DNA of 64,000 nt from Posidonia oceanica (taxonomy: Eukaryota; Streptophyta; Magnoliopsida; Alismatales; Posidoniaceae). Position numbers and translations under genes: made by a program. A model generated the notes under the pieces. It searched no databases. It saw only the letters and a list, made by a program, of their open reading frames with translations, and was not told where the DNA came from. Positions 10,401-21,058 of the stretch are shown one piece after another; positions within the stretch are counted from its first letter, which is position 1, and the number at the start of each line of letters is the position of its first letter. The stretch lies in NCBI GenBank assembly GCA_037176725.1, contig JAZBRS010000014.1:77606501-77670500 (forward strand), read 5' to 3'.

Positions 10401-12981
10401 AGCTCGCCGGAGAAGACAGGTCCTCGGCGGCGACGACTTCATGCGACACAGACCAGAACCCTATTCTAATGGGTCGGGGAGCAAGAGAGGAAGAAAGCTA
10501 GCCTAAGGGTGCAAGCAGGTACCTGTTTCGACAGCTGAGCCGCTCCCCCGACGTAGGTGGCTTTAGTAGAGGTCGGCGGTGGTGGTCCAGCTGGTGCAAG
10601 CGTTCCCGGCGGCTCGCGAAGGTCAGGATCCACTCCAGGCGTCACTCCGGAGCTTCCTGGATGCTCAGGTACAAGCTTGCAGACCGGAGGAAGAAGTTGG
10701 CTCTTTTGGGTTCCATAGAGGCTGCCGGAGGTGGGGGGAGTGAAATGTTGCTCCTCAGGCTGCGTGGAGGGCTTCGGTGGACTACTAGGTGTCTGGTGAG
10801 GGTGTGTGGAGGCTTGAATTGGGCAGTGGAGGGCTGTTGAAAGGAGTTTGCTAGCTAGGTAATTTTGGACAGAAGATGGAGGTAAGTGTTTGCGGTGGAT
10901 GGTTCAGGCTGCGGTGGGTTGCTGGGCTGAAGGGCGGGGGGTCTGGAAAGATGGGGTTTCGGTGAGTTGGGTGGAGGAGTTTGGGCTGAGTTGGTGGTCT
11001 GGAAAGCTGGGAATTCTGAAGGAAGGTGGAGTTGGTTTCTGCGATGGAATTTCCAGTGTTTGGGCTTGGTTCTGGGTTGATTCAGGGAGTAGAATGGGTG
11101 GAGATGGATTGCTGGATTTTGGGTGAAGTTTGGGGAAGGATTTGGGATGGTTTGAAGGTCTGCGGAGGGGTCTGTTGGGAGAGGGAAGATGCTGAATTTC
11201 AGAGGGAAGGAGGAGGAGAATTCTGCTGGCTCTCATGCTCTCTCTGGTGCTCTTAGATGGCAAAAGGTGGAGGAGGAACTGCTGAAGGGCTGGTTTTATT
11301 GGGAGGCATTGGAGCTAGGTGCAAGTTGCGGATTCAAATCCCACAGGTGCGAAGGCAACTGGAGCTGAGGGAAGACCGGCGAGGCGACGGACATTAATGC
11401 CGCCGAAGAGGAGATGGGAAAGCTGAGAGAGGAGAGGGTTCTGTTGCTGGAGGTGATGGAGGGGGAGAATTGAATTTGAAATGAGGGGGGAATGCTGTTG
11501 CAGCTTCGCAGGAGAAGAAACAGAAGGAAGAAGAAGAAGGAAGAAGAGAAGGAAGGGAAGGAGGAGGAAGGCAGGGTCAGGTGGGCTGGGCTCGTGCGAG
11601 AAAGAAAGAAAAGAAAAAAAGAAAAGAAGGAAAGGAGGGGAGAAGGCAGTGGAATGGGCCAGGCCGGACCGAAATAAATGAAAAGAAAAAAGAAGAAAGA
11701 AAAGAAGGGAGAAGGGGGAGAAAAAAAAAGAAAGGAAGAGAAAAAAGAAAAATTTAAAATGAAATAAAAAGATTTGGAAATATTTTAAAGTAGTTGTCTT
11801 TAAGTTGAGATTCTTAATTAGGTTATAAAGGATTGTTTTTTAATTAATTAATTAGGGTTAGGAGGGGTTTTGGTTTTTGTTTTAAGTTTTTATGATTTTT
11901 TCCTAAGTTTTTCTTTAAATTGTTTTTTAAGTTTGTTTTAAATGTTTGTTAAGTTTTTTAATTGTTTTTAAGTTAAGTTTTTCTTGTTAAGTTTTTCCTC
12001 TCTTTTCTTTTTAATTAGGTCTTTTAAATTGTTTTAAGTTTTAATTGTTTCTTTGGATTTGTTAACTAATTTTTAATTACTTACCCTAGGGTTTTTTAAT
12101 TGTTTCTTCTTTTTTAGGATTTGTTTTTGATTTGTTGTTATTTTTAATAGGGTTCTTTCTTTTTGTTTGTTTTGGTTATATTTTTCTTTTGTTTTTTTTG
12201 TCAATAGCATTTTCCTCTTCTTTGTTTTATATTTTTTAGATTGCAATCTTGGTTTTTTTTTTTTAGTTACTTTAAGTTGGATTTTTCTTTTAATTGTTTG
12301 TCCAAGTTTTTTAATTATTTCCTTTTAAAGTTTTGGTTTGTTTCTTCTTGTGTTTTCCTTTTTTAATTAGAGTTTTAAAGGTTTAATGGAAGAAAGGAAA
12401 AGGAAAAGGAGAGGAAGAAGAAAAGAAAGAAATGGAGAAAGAGAGGGGAGGAAAGACATTAAATATTAGAAAATCAAGAGATAAGATAAAAATAAAATAA
12501 AAATACAGATAAAATACAAGAAGGAAAGATGCACAAGGGGGGCCCACTACCAAGCAAGAATCGGAGAAAGAAGGAGAGGAAAAGGAGGAGAATAAGAAGG
12601 AGAATGGAGAGGAGAGAGAAAAGAATAATTTTGGAGAGAGAAAAGAATAATTTGGAGAGATGGGGAGGATAAAGGCTTGGAAATGGAGTGGGATTGGGTG
12701 AGTGTGTGACCTAGGATTTCTAGTGTTTAACCTAGGGTTTGAAGTGGGATTTTGGGGTTTAGAAAAAAGTAGCTTTACTTAGGTTTTCTAGGGTTTGTGG
12801 GAGTGGTTTTGGTTTGAAATTCTAAGGGTTTTTAGGAGGGTCTTCTAGGTTGAAAAGGATGGATTTTCCTATGATTTTTGGATGATTTTTGGGTTAGAAA
12901 GATGGGTGTGATTCTAGGTTTTGGGTTTGAAGCCACCAGAAGGATTCCACTGATTTAGCCTGTCAAAATGGGGTGTCTACA
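7499..12981 (-). mobile_element. 3' LTR of element B (5483 bp)
   Basis: The ends are TGTAGTAATCC at 7499 (complement of an LTR end GGATTACTACA) and GGGGTGTCTACA ending at 12981 (complement of the LTR start TGTAGACACCCC). On the left it carries a block shared by nearly all LTRs here (GTGCACCGATCAGAATCAGG region, 7548-7570), a block around 7860-7925 seen in every LTR here (complement of GGTGCCTAACACCTTCC), a 30-bp minisatellite (8200-8390), ATGCAATTTA-rich repeats (9060-9560), a GC-rich centre (10120-11480), a GA-rich tract (11500-11760) and a T-rich tract (11760-12380). The cysteine/phenylalanine-rich frames over 8117-8609 are read-through of the minisatellite. Confidence 0.93.
8200..8392 (-). 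repeat. 30-bp LTR minisatellite, 6 units
   Basis: Six units of 30 bases with core AAACGGTGCAAGAAACAAAG followed by CRGGCAYGCA-type spacer. The equivalent site in B's 5' LTR has ten units (28095-28403). The period is a multiple of three, which is why several frames stay open across it; the conceptual peptides have no family resemblance. Confidence 0.95.
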
Positions 12982-13052
12982 GATGCCCCTCCCTGAGCAA
13001 GGTCATGCGAAGCAAAGCCGCTGCTCAGGGTTGACAAGACACCCCATTTGAC
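12962..13052 (-). promoter_or_regulatory. Polypurine tract of B within a nested double stem
   Basis: On the minus strand GGGAGGGGCATC (12982-12993) directly precedes the LTR start. Outer arms at 12962-12978 (GTCAAAATGGGGTGTCT) and 13037-13052 (AGACACCCCATTTGAC) pair over 16 bases with one bulged A. Inner arms CCCTGAGC (12991-12998) and GCTCAGGG (13023-13030) pair perfectly. The outer stem uses the first 17 or so bases of the LTR. Confidence 0.85.
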
Positions 13053-13494
13053 CGACGGGAGCACACAAAATTGCTATTGGCATGAGTCACTTATTCGGTA
13101 GATGCACCGAACGTCGTGGCTCATTGCCGCAATGCAAAATGCAGGTGCAGATGGAATGCAATGTATGCAATGCATGCTAATGCTGATGCAATGCAGATGA
13201 TGCTGATGCTGATGATGCTGATGATGTGATGCGGTTAGTCTAGTATGCAATGTTATAAAGAAGTGCAGAATTAATTTAAAAGGAATGCTAAAAGAGAAAC
13301 TGCAATGCAGTATAGAAATTTGGCAGCTAGTCCAAACTTGCGCAACAAAGAGGAAAAGAAAGAGGCAGCCTGTCCCCACCTGGGGGAGCAAGCAAGTGAA
13401 AAGAAGTGCGAAGGGAGAGGGACATCCTCTCCTACCGCAGGGAGATGCGGGACTTTGTCTTCTTGGAACAAAGTCGCACGAAGGAAGTGATAAG

Positions 13495-14458
13495 ATATCG
13501 GACTTATCGGCCGGGGGGTGATAGTTTACGGTCTTATCAACCGGAAGCGATAGTTTACGGTCCTATCAACCGGAAGCGATAGTTTATGATCCTATCAACC
13601 GGAAGGTGCAGTTGTGAGTGATAGTTACTGGATATCAGCCGTAAAACATGATTGCACAGGATAGTTTCGGATATCAGCTGGAGAGCGATAGTTTACAGTC
13701 CTATCAACTGGAAGCGATAGTTTACGGTCCTATCAACCGGAAGCAATAGTTTACGGTCCTATCAACCCGAAGTGCAATCATGAGTGATAGTTATTGGATA
13801 TCAGCCGAAAAACGCAAATGCCCGCGATAGTTTTGGATATCAGCCAGAGAGCGATAGTTTACGGTCCTATCAACTGGAAGCGATAGTTTACGGTCCTATC
13901 AACCGGAAGCGATAGTTTACGGTCCTATCAACCGGAAAGGGCGTTTGCGAGTGATAGTTACTAGATATCAGCCGGAAAACATAATTGCACAGGATAGTTT
14001 CGGATGTCAACCGGAGAGCGATAGTTTACGGTCCTATCAACCGGAAGTGATAGTTTACAGTCCTATCAACCGGAGGCGATAGTTTACGGTCGTATCAACC
14101 AGAAGCGATAGTTTACGGTCCTATCAACCAGAAGCGCAATCATGAGTGATAGTTACTGCATATCAGCCAGAAAATGCAAATGCCCGCAATAGTTTTGGAT
14201 ATCAGCCAGAGAGCGATAGTTTACGGTCCTATCAACCGGAAGCGATAGTTTATGGTCCTATCAACCGGAAGCGATAGTTTGTGGTCCTATCAACCGGAAG
14301 CGATAGTTTACGGTCCTATCAACCGGAAAGGGCGTTTGCGAGTGATAGTTACTGGATATCAGCCGTATAACACAACTACAAGTGATAGTTTTGGATATCA
14401 GCCAAAGATGAGTTTCGAGTCATTAGCCAGAGAATGATAGTTTACGGTCCTATCAACC
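13495..14458 (-). repeat. Mini-hairpin array of B
   Basis: This is the minus-strand counterpart of 2816-3520, with roughly 30 units of GATAGGACCGTAAACTATC, TGATATCCAGTAACTATCA and related forms such as GATATCCGAAACTATC and GATATCCAAAACTATC. Between it and the 39-bp units lies a (GATT)n run (about 14467-14517), as in Z. There are no coding features. Confidence 0.9.
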
Positions 14459-14487
14459 GGAAAGGGGTGATTGATTGATTGATTGAT

Positions 14488-14516
<29 letters not shown>

Positions 14517-14519
<3 letters not shown>

Positions 14520-14660
14520 AAGATATTGGACTTATCAACCGGCAAAGGAAAGGATGATAAGATATCGGACTTATCGGCCAGTAAAAGAATGAGTGATAAG
14601 ATATCGAACTTATCGGCTGGCAAAAGAATGAGTGATAAGATATCGAACTTATCGGTCGGC
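14517..14660 (-). repeat. 39-bp hairpin array of B, 4 units
   Basis: Units begin at 14517, 14556, 14595 and 14634, again exactly 39 bases apart, with stem GATAAG/CTTATC. Z carries 11 units of the same repeat, so the copy number differs between related elements. Confidence 0.92.
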
Positions 14661-14759
14661 AAAAGAATAGGTTTTGCAAGAGCGGATCTTCCTGTGATAT
14701 CCAGGAATATCATGGGGGAAAGAGAGGGGGAATGATACCAATGGGCGATCAAAAAGATG

Positions 14760-14786
14760 CCCCTGGTATCAAGATGATGCCAGGGG
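14760..14786 (-). other. 12-bp-stem hairpin in B 3' region
   Basis: CCCCTGGTATCA (14760-14771) and TGATGCCAGGGG (14775-14786) pair with a single G-T position around a 3-base loop. It occupies the same place relative to the hairpin arrays as in Z, A and E. Confidence 0.8.
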
Positions 14787-15154
14787 TTGGCCAGCACATC
14801 CTTGGCATCGAAAACAAAGGGTGAAGACAAAACTGACGCGTTTGCTAGACAAGTAGTTTGGGGTACCAGCCCTTGGAAGAAGATCTGGATGATGGTGCTC
14901 GGCGGCTTTGCTTGTTTGGATGGCATGGGTCAGCACTCGGATTGATTGAGGAGGACTTTCCTGCGGTGTTTGGCAGCAAGTCTGGCCAGGGGCCCTGCAA
15001 TATGATTGATGCGATCATGCATGCATTGGAGCTGACTTGAAATGCAAACATGTGGCTCAGAACGTCTTTGTATTAATAGAACTTGATTACACACCTATGG
15101 CAGGCCAAAAGATACAGCATAAAGACTAAACAAGCAGACAACTACGCAGGTGCC

Positions 15155-16357
15155 CTAGTCGATTCGGGCTTTCTTCGACTTTCTGGAGTCGAGGAACATG
15201 GGAGCGCCAGGAGGTATCTCACTGATGGGCAAGAGTGCCTGCACCTCTGTCAGATACTCAGGGGTGCATCCCGAGCCTTGCGCGGATGCTATGTCAGTAG
15301 ACTGCACTCCATGCTACATCAGATCAGCTAGCTCAGTTGTAGCAGATGTTGAACCAAAAGGATATGCCTGGAGGAGCCTAGGGGCGGTGCTGTCTATGAA
15401 GGTGCCCTGCTGGAGGCCGAACTGCCGCATGACCCGGACGGGATGATACTCCACACCTCCGGTGAATCCTGGCAGCACCACAAGTCGCGCATCACAGGTG
15501 TCAAAGAAGATAGTGAAAGGCTCAGCTGCGGATGGAATGATGCGCCATGCTACGGTGTCGTCCGTCAGCTCTGATAGCTTCTTGTATTCTTCTGGGACGC
15601 TCTTGATTGTCCTGGCATGGCCGCTATTGCAGTATGTCTCGATAGCATTGCCCTGGGGGCGCAGTATGTCCAGTTCTAGATGTGCAGCCAGCCAGATCTG
15701 TACTAGCACTCCGCAGCTGTGGAAGTGCCGGCAACGGTGAGAGATGCGATCCAGCCCGCGATAAGTTTCAGCCAAGACAACTGGTGCCAGGTCTATCTGC
15801 CTAGTCACCACAACTAGTGCAATTTCAGCAATTTCTATCGCAACCATCATCCGGCCATGCGTGAATATCAGCTCGCCCAGAAATCGGGTGACAAATCCCT
15901 GAAGCCAAAGATCATCTCCAAGCTCAGCACGCTTGTCCACAATCTCATCAAAGTAAGTCAGGTGCGGCATGGGCGTAAGGCCACTGGTGCAGATCAATCT
16001 TTGCTGGCACCGGTCAGTAGAGAGCCCAGATAGCTTGCATAGGACCGCTATGTACTTGTCACGCCTCATGAAGATGGGCGGTCCCATTAGCCGGGAGAAG
16101 CCACAGATTCGGCACACCTTTTCCAGTGTAGGTGTCAGCTCTGTCCTTCCGAAGCGGAAGACATGGTGCGTCGGCTTCCAAAATCTTGCGGCAGCGCACA
16201 GGAAGTGTCGGCTTACTTCGACATCAGCTGCCTTTAGCAGTTTAGTAGGTATGCCCTAGAGGCGCAGCTTTTCACAGTCGTCCTGGGTGAGCTTGCCAAT
16301 CCAACCCCATAGGGTCTCAGAGCAGTGCACTGGGGTCTCGAGAGTAGGGTAACCCAT
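15155..16357 (-). pseudogene. Accessory ORF downstream of pol, DUF7745-like, about 400 codons
   Basis: The frame runs from an ATG at 16357 to a TAG at 15155-15157, with only two internal TAG codons (16256-16258 and 15314-15316). I chose this start because the copy in A opens at the equivalent ATG (46756) with the matching start MGFPTL versus MGYPTL here. The first TAG falls where A has Trp. Landmarks include FRFGRTELTPTLE, ICGFSRLMGPPIFMRRDKY, FLGELIFTHGRM, VLAETYRGLDRISHRCR and a basic tail RKSKKAR. The layout (a TLEE-like segment, a hydrophobic middle, then an ILAETYRSL-like motif and a QIWLAAHL-like helix) resembles the plant family DUF7745 as I remember it, which I cannot check here. No catalytic motif or signal peptide is seen. 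It lies about 1.5 kb downstream of integrase, in the same orientation. Extra ORFs are known in plant Ty3/gypsy elements. The function is unknown. Confidence 0.7.
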
Positions 16358-17834
16358 GGCACAGGCCGCAAAGTGAAGCAGACAGATGCTGCAGAAACTT
16401 CAAGGTACCTGTTATCAATGCTGTAGATAGTCAGATCACACAGGCATATAATCGATAGCTGAAAGCAGAATCTGAAGCTGGTAAAGCAGTTCAATATATT
16501 CAGCAGTTAACATCAGAACATAGCAGCTAAGCATATATGAGCAGGGGGATTCTGTTGACACGAGGGCGAGGACTGGTAGGAGTTCTGGACTAGCGCAGCT
16601 CGAGCAGCATCAACGCGTGCTTGGTAGAAGTACTGTCTCAGAGCTAAGGCAAGTCTTGCAGAGCGGAACGGTTGAAAAGAGGGAAGGGATGATTGGAAAT
16701 GCAAAGGTGCATGATGCGGGTTAGTATACTTAAAATATGATTGGTATGCTTTGCCCTCAGCATACGGAGTGCTTTGATGCCTGCTGCAGAGGAAGGGAGT
16801 GGTCCTTGACTCACTGGGCCCTACTTGGACTCCTAGCTTGTTGGTGGCACTCCGGAAGGGGTGTTGATGGTATTTAGGTGGTGGTGTGGTGAGGACAGGT
16901 TACCTGCCAAACTCTTCATGACCTACACCTACTTTTTTTGCTCTCTTTTTTTGTTTTCTCCCACATGGGTGTGCAGGCTTTTTCTGCCCCTGGCTTGGAG
17001 ATGATGAGTGTCTATTTTTGAGGTGGGCGAGTTGTAGACCGTTTAGGCTTACACCCTTGGTTTTCTTCAGGGATATGGGGGGATAATATTGCCTGTATTT
17101 CTGGGCTAACTTTTGTCCAACCCTTTTCTTTTTTCTCTTTTTTTTTTCTTTTCTGACTTGCTTTCTTTTCTTTTTCTCTTTTTTTGTTTGTTTGTTCTTC
17201 TTCTTTTTCTCTTTTTTTTTTCACAGGCTTCCGCCATCCCCATTTTGGAGGCAACAAAGGGTGTATAGGTTCATGAATGTGGGCTTTGGGGTCTCCTCTG
17301 AGATGCTGAAGGAGCAAGGTTAGACTGCACACCCCTATCTCTAGGGCCAGCTTCTATCTTCACCTTCTGTTCCTTTTATATGTGCCCAAGCCTAGATGTT
17401 TACTCTCTTTTTTGGCTCACATCCTAGCATTTTTTCTCCCTCTAGAGGTGTATGTCCTATGAGTTTGGGCAATTCGCCTATCTTGATGGGTGGTGGCTCC
17501 CTCACTAGCTAAGACATCCGAGTAGTGCTGAGTGAGGCAAGGTGGACTCCTTCCAGAGCAGGCAAGCACTTCTGGTTTTCATCACTAGGCAGAAAATGAA
17601 ATGCATGGTTTATGAGGATGACAATGATGATTTGAAAAAAGGATGGTGTTTGGGAAGGACAAAATGCGAGAGGATGTGCAGTGGAGCGGAAATGCAAGAG
17701 AAGGGTAGAAGTATGAGAAAATGTACAGGAATAGAGATGCAATAGGCAAGATAGGAGATGTGGGGAGATGTACAAGGGGTGAGAATGCAAGCGACTAGAT
17801 GGGGGAGAAGCGTCTGCAACGGGGTTGCCCCAAG
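16358..17834 (-). other. Spacer between integrase and accessory ORF in B
   Basis: There is no convincing gene. The stretch holds a pyrimidine-rich segment (about 17100-17220), possibly a leader for the accessory ORF, and conserved patches shared with 45571-46755 in element A (for example around 17510-17580 and 16440-16500). Its conservation between two elements suggests a regulatory or spliced leader. That is inference. Confidence 0.5.
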
Positions 17835-18959
17835 CTACTGATAGTACTTCTTGAGGTAGCATAGGTTGACGGGCTTAGACTGCTCAACCTGATCCATATC
17901 CTCAAGAGTTACGGCGCTGCCCGAGAAGACCTGCTTGACCACGAACGGGCCACGCCAATTAGGTCGGAATTTCCCTCGACCATCAGGTAAGTGAATGGCG
18001 CACAGAACAAGGTCTCCTGACTGGAAGCCTCTAGGCTGAACCTTTTTCAAGCATGATCTGACCATTCGCTTCTGGTAACAGTGAGCATTATGCATAGCTT
18101 GCAGCCTGTGCTCATCAATCAGATTTAGCTAGACGCAGTGGTCTTCAACCCATTCTGCTTCTTCCAACTCAGCTTCCCGTAGGATCCGCAGTGACGGGAT
18201 CTCTACCTCGATAGGCAGCATCGCCTCCATGCCATACACCAGAGAGTATGGGGTGGCTCCTGTTGAAGTTCGGACAGATGTCCTGTACGCCCAGAGTGCG
18301 TAAGGAAGCTTGTCGTGCCAGTCCTTACGAGTTTCCGCCATCTTTTTCAGGATCTTAACCAGGTTCTTGTTGGCGGACTCTACTGCGTCGTTCATCTGCG
18401 GCCGATAAGGCGAGGATCTGTGGTGCTTGATGCTGAAGCTCTGCAGATAGTCTTCGATCCTCTTAGCGATGAAATTTGTGCCGTTATCAGATATGAGCGC
18501 ATGTGGGACCCCATACCAGGCTATGATATTGTTTCTGATAAACTTTTCTGTAGCCACAGCAGTTACTGTTTTGTAAGAGGCCGCTTCCACCCACTTGGTA
18601 AAGTAATCGATCGCTACCAGAATGTAGCGATGACCATTGGAAGCTACAGGGTGGATGGCGCCAATGACATCAATCCCCCAGATTGAGAAAGGCCACGGCG
18701 AAGACATGCTCTACAATTCTTGTGGGGGCGCCCGAATGAAGTTACCATGCACTTGGCAGTTGTGGCATCTGCGCACGAACCGGCAGCAGTCTGCTTCCAT
18801 ACTTAGCCAAAAGTATCCTTGAAGCATTATCTTCTTGGCCAGGAGGACGCCGTTCATGTGCGGGCCGCAAGTCCCCGCATGCACATGAGGCATCAGTGTG
18901 TCAGCCTCCGATTTGTTTAGGCAGCGTAGGAGCATTTGATTGTATGACCTTCTGTACAA
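17835..18959 (-). pseudogene. Integrase of element B
   Basis: Integrase inserts the cDNA into the host genome. Three stretches in the expected order can be read. A zinc-binding HHCC segment comes first (18959-18711: HVHAGTCGPH, then CHNC). The catalytic core (18707-18129) has D13 in WGID, D74 in SDNG and E110 in AVESANK, with 35 residues between the last two, a D,D(35)E core. A C-terminal segment (18095-17835) contains WRGPF, the GPY/F module, and ends in LKKYYQ. No chromodomain follows, which fits Tat rather than chromoviruses. Nonsense codons separate the HHCC part from the core (near 18710) and the core from the tail (TAG 18129-18131). Element A has a TAG at the same codon as the second of these. 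Confidence 0.92.
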
Positions 18960-19127
18960 CTGTCCCGCCCTTAATACATACTTTGACGCCAGACGTGTCA
19001 GAGTTCTTTTATCTGCTGCTGAGGTATCGGGTGGAAAGCTGCCAGACTCCAGGAAAGCTTTTATATCTTGATACCAGAGCTACTCCTTTGCTGGATCTGC
19101 CTCTTCTATGTTCATGCAGTGCGCAGG

Positions 19128-20075
19128 CTACTCTATGTGAGTAACAGATACATCCACTATGCTATCTTCAGGTATGCTGAGCCAGGACGCTAGGGTTGCC
19201 AACGCATCTGAATATGCGTTCCTTGCTCGGTTCATGTATGTGAAGCGGATGCTCGCAAACTGTTCTATCAGCTTCAGCAAGTGCTCGTGATATGGTAGTA
19301 GCTTTGAATCCTTTGTCTTCCAGTCGCCATTTACTTGAGAAATCACCAGCATGGCATCACCGTGCACAAGCAGCTTCTGTACCTCATGCTCGAGGGCAAC
19401 ATTCAGTCCTAAGATGCATGCTTCATATTCTGCCTCGTTATTGGTGCATCTGAAGGTCAGCTTCCTAGCGAAGGGAATCATCTGTCCCTGAGGCGTTGTC
19501 AGCACTACGCCTATGCCTCGACCTTTCTTGTTTACAGCACCATCAAAGTATAACTGCCACTGCTCTTGATCTTCAGAGTCTTTCTCTTCAGAGTCCTCCA
19601 TTGCAAAGAGAATGTCTTCATCTGGGAACTGCGTCTGGAGCAGCTGGTATTCAGGCAGAGGGAACTCAGCAAGATGGTCTGCCATAGCATGGCCCTTCAT
19701 AGACTTCTGAGTGACAAAGGTGATGTCGTACTGAGACAGTAGCACCTGCCACTTAACACATCTACCTACCATGGCCGGTTTCTGAAAGAGAAACTTGATA
19801 GGGTCATGCCGGTACAAGAGCTGAACTGGGTATGCCATCATATAATGCCTTAATTTCTGTGCAGCCCAGACAAGAGATAGGCAGGTCTTCTCTATTGTAC
19901 TGTACTTGGCTTCGCATTCATTGAACTTCTTGCTCAGGTAATAAATGGCGCACTCCTTTCTACTTGACTCATCATGTTGGCCCAAGACGGTGCCCATGGA
20001 ATGCTGCGTGGTAGAAAGGTAGAGAAGTAAGGGTCTCCCCAGCGTGGGGGGAACCAAGACAGGAGGCTTGATCAA
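19128..20075 (-). pseudogene. Tandem RNase H region of B: degenerate first domain, intact second domain
   Basis: The 315-codon open stretch has two RNase H-like units. The first (residues about 1-130) resembles the usual Ty3/gypsy domain (LYLSTTQHSMGTVLGQ, AIYYLSKKF, YSTIEKTCLSLVWA), but the normal leading Asp of the DAS motif is Ser-Thr-Thr. The second (residues about 165-300) has YFDGAVNKKGRG, NNEAEYEACI, VHGDAMLVISQ and NAYSDALATLAS, which supply the Asp-Glu-Asp-Asp set. A degenerate domain followed by an acquired second RNase H is an established mark of the Tat lineage. The enzyme removes the RNA strand during reverse transcription. This part of B is free of stops although its neighbours are broken. 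Confidence 0.92.
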
Positions 20076-20199
20076 CAGCTGCTTGATCTTGGCAAATGCA
20101 TCCTGACATTCCTCGCTCCAATCAATCTGTGCATTCTTCTTCAGGAGCTTGAATATTGGCTCGCAGATGGGCGTAAGCTGTGCAATGAAGCGACTGATA

Positions 20200-21058
20200 T
20201 ATTGTAAACGCCCTAGCAGGCCCCTGACCTCCTTTCAGTCTTGGGGGGTGGCATGTCCACGATAGCTTTTGCCTTCATCGGGTCCACTTCAATTCCCCTT
20301 TGGCTAACAATGTAGCCCAGAAGTTTGCCAGAAGACACCCCGAATACACACTTGTTGGGGTTGAGGCACAGCTTATACTTTCTTAGGCGGTCAAAGAGCT
20401 ATTTCAAACAGGCGAGGTGATCCTCAGACTCTTTGGTTTTGGCGATCATATCATCTACATAAACCTCCACTTCTTGGTGCATGAGGTCGTGGAACAGTGC
20501 AGTCATGGTCCTCTGATAGGTTGCGCCAGCATTCTTTAGCCCAAACGGCATAACTTGGTAGCAGAAGACTCCCCAGGGGGTGATAAATGAAGTCTTTTCC
20601 ATGTCTTCTTCTGCCATTTTGATCTGGTTATATCTGGAGAAGCCGTCCATGAAGGAGAGTATCTTATGACCCGCTGTATTGTCGACTAGGACATCAATGT
20701 GAGGCAATGGGAAATTGTCCTTGGGACTCGCCTTGTTCAGGTCCCTATAGTCGATGTAGATCCGGACTCGGCCATCTTTCTTGGGTACAGGTACAATGTT
20801 TGCCAGCCACTCAGGGTAAAGGACGACCTTCAGAAAATTGACTTTGTGCTATTTCATGATCTCTTCTTTGATCATAAGCAGCCACTGCGGTCGCCATCTT
20901 CTCAATTTTTGCTTTACTAGCTTAGCATCTAGATTCAAAGGCAGATTGTGTACCACTATCTCTATATCAAGGCCGACCATATCTTCGAAGCTCCTAGCGA
21001 AGACATCCGCATACTCCTTCAGGAATGCAATAAACTTTGCTCTAGCCTAGGGGGACAG
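20200..21058 (-). pseudogene. Reverse transcriptase of element B
   Basis: The conserved RT blocks can be followed in one frame interrupted by nonsense codons: RRWRPQWLL, YPEWLANIVPVPKKDGRVR, IDYRDLNKASPKDNFPLPHID, FMDGFSRYNQI, TSFITPWGVFCYQVMPFGLKN and the catalytic YVDD box at 20461-20450, then NKCVFGVSSGKLLGY. The open part 20399-20707 covers the palm domain. Stops include one just before LFDRLRKYK (near 20398) and others upstream of 20860. RT makes cDNA from the element's RNA. The catalytic box is intact here but mutated in A. Confidence 0.92.

Noticed and set aside
17835..21058. Integrated pararetrovirus (caulimovirid)
   Set aside because: An integrase, LTRs and a polypurine tract are present and no movement protein is seen, so this is a Ty3/gypsy retrotransposon.
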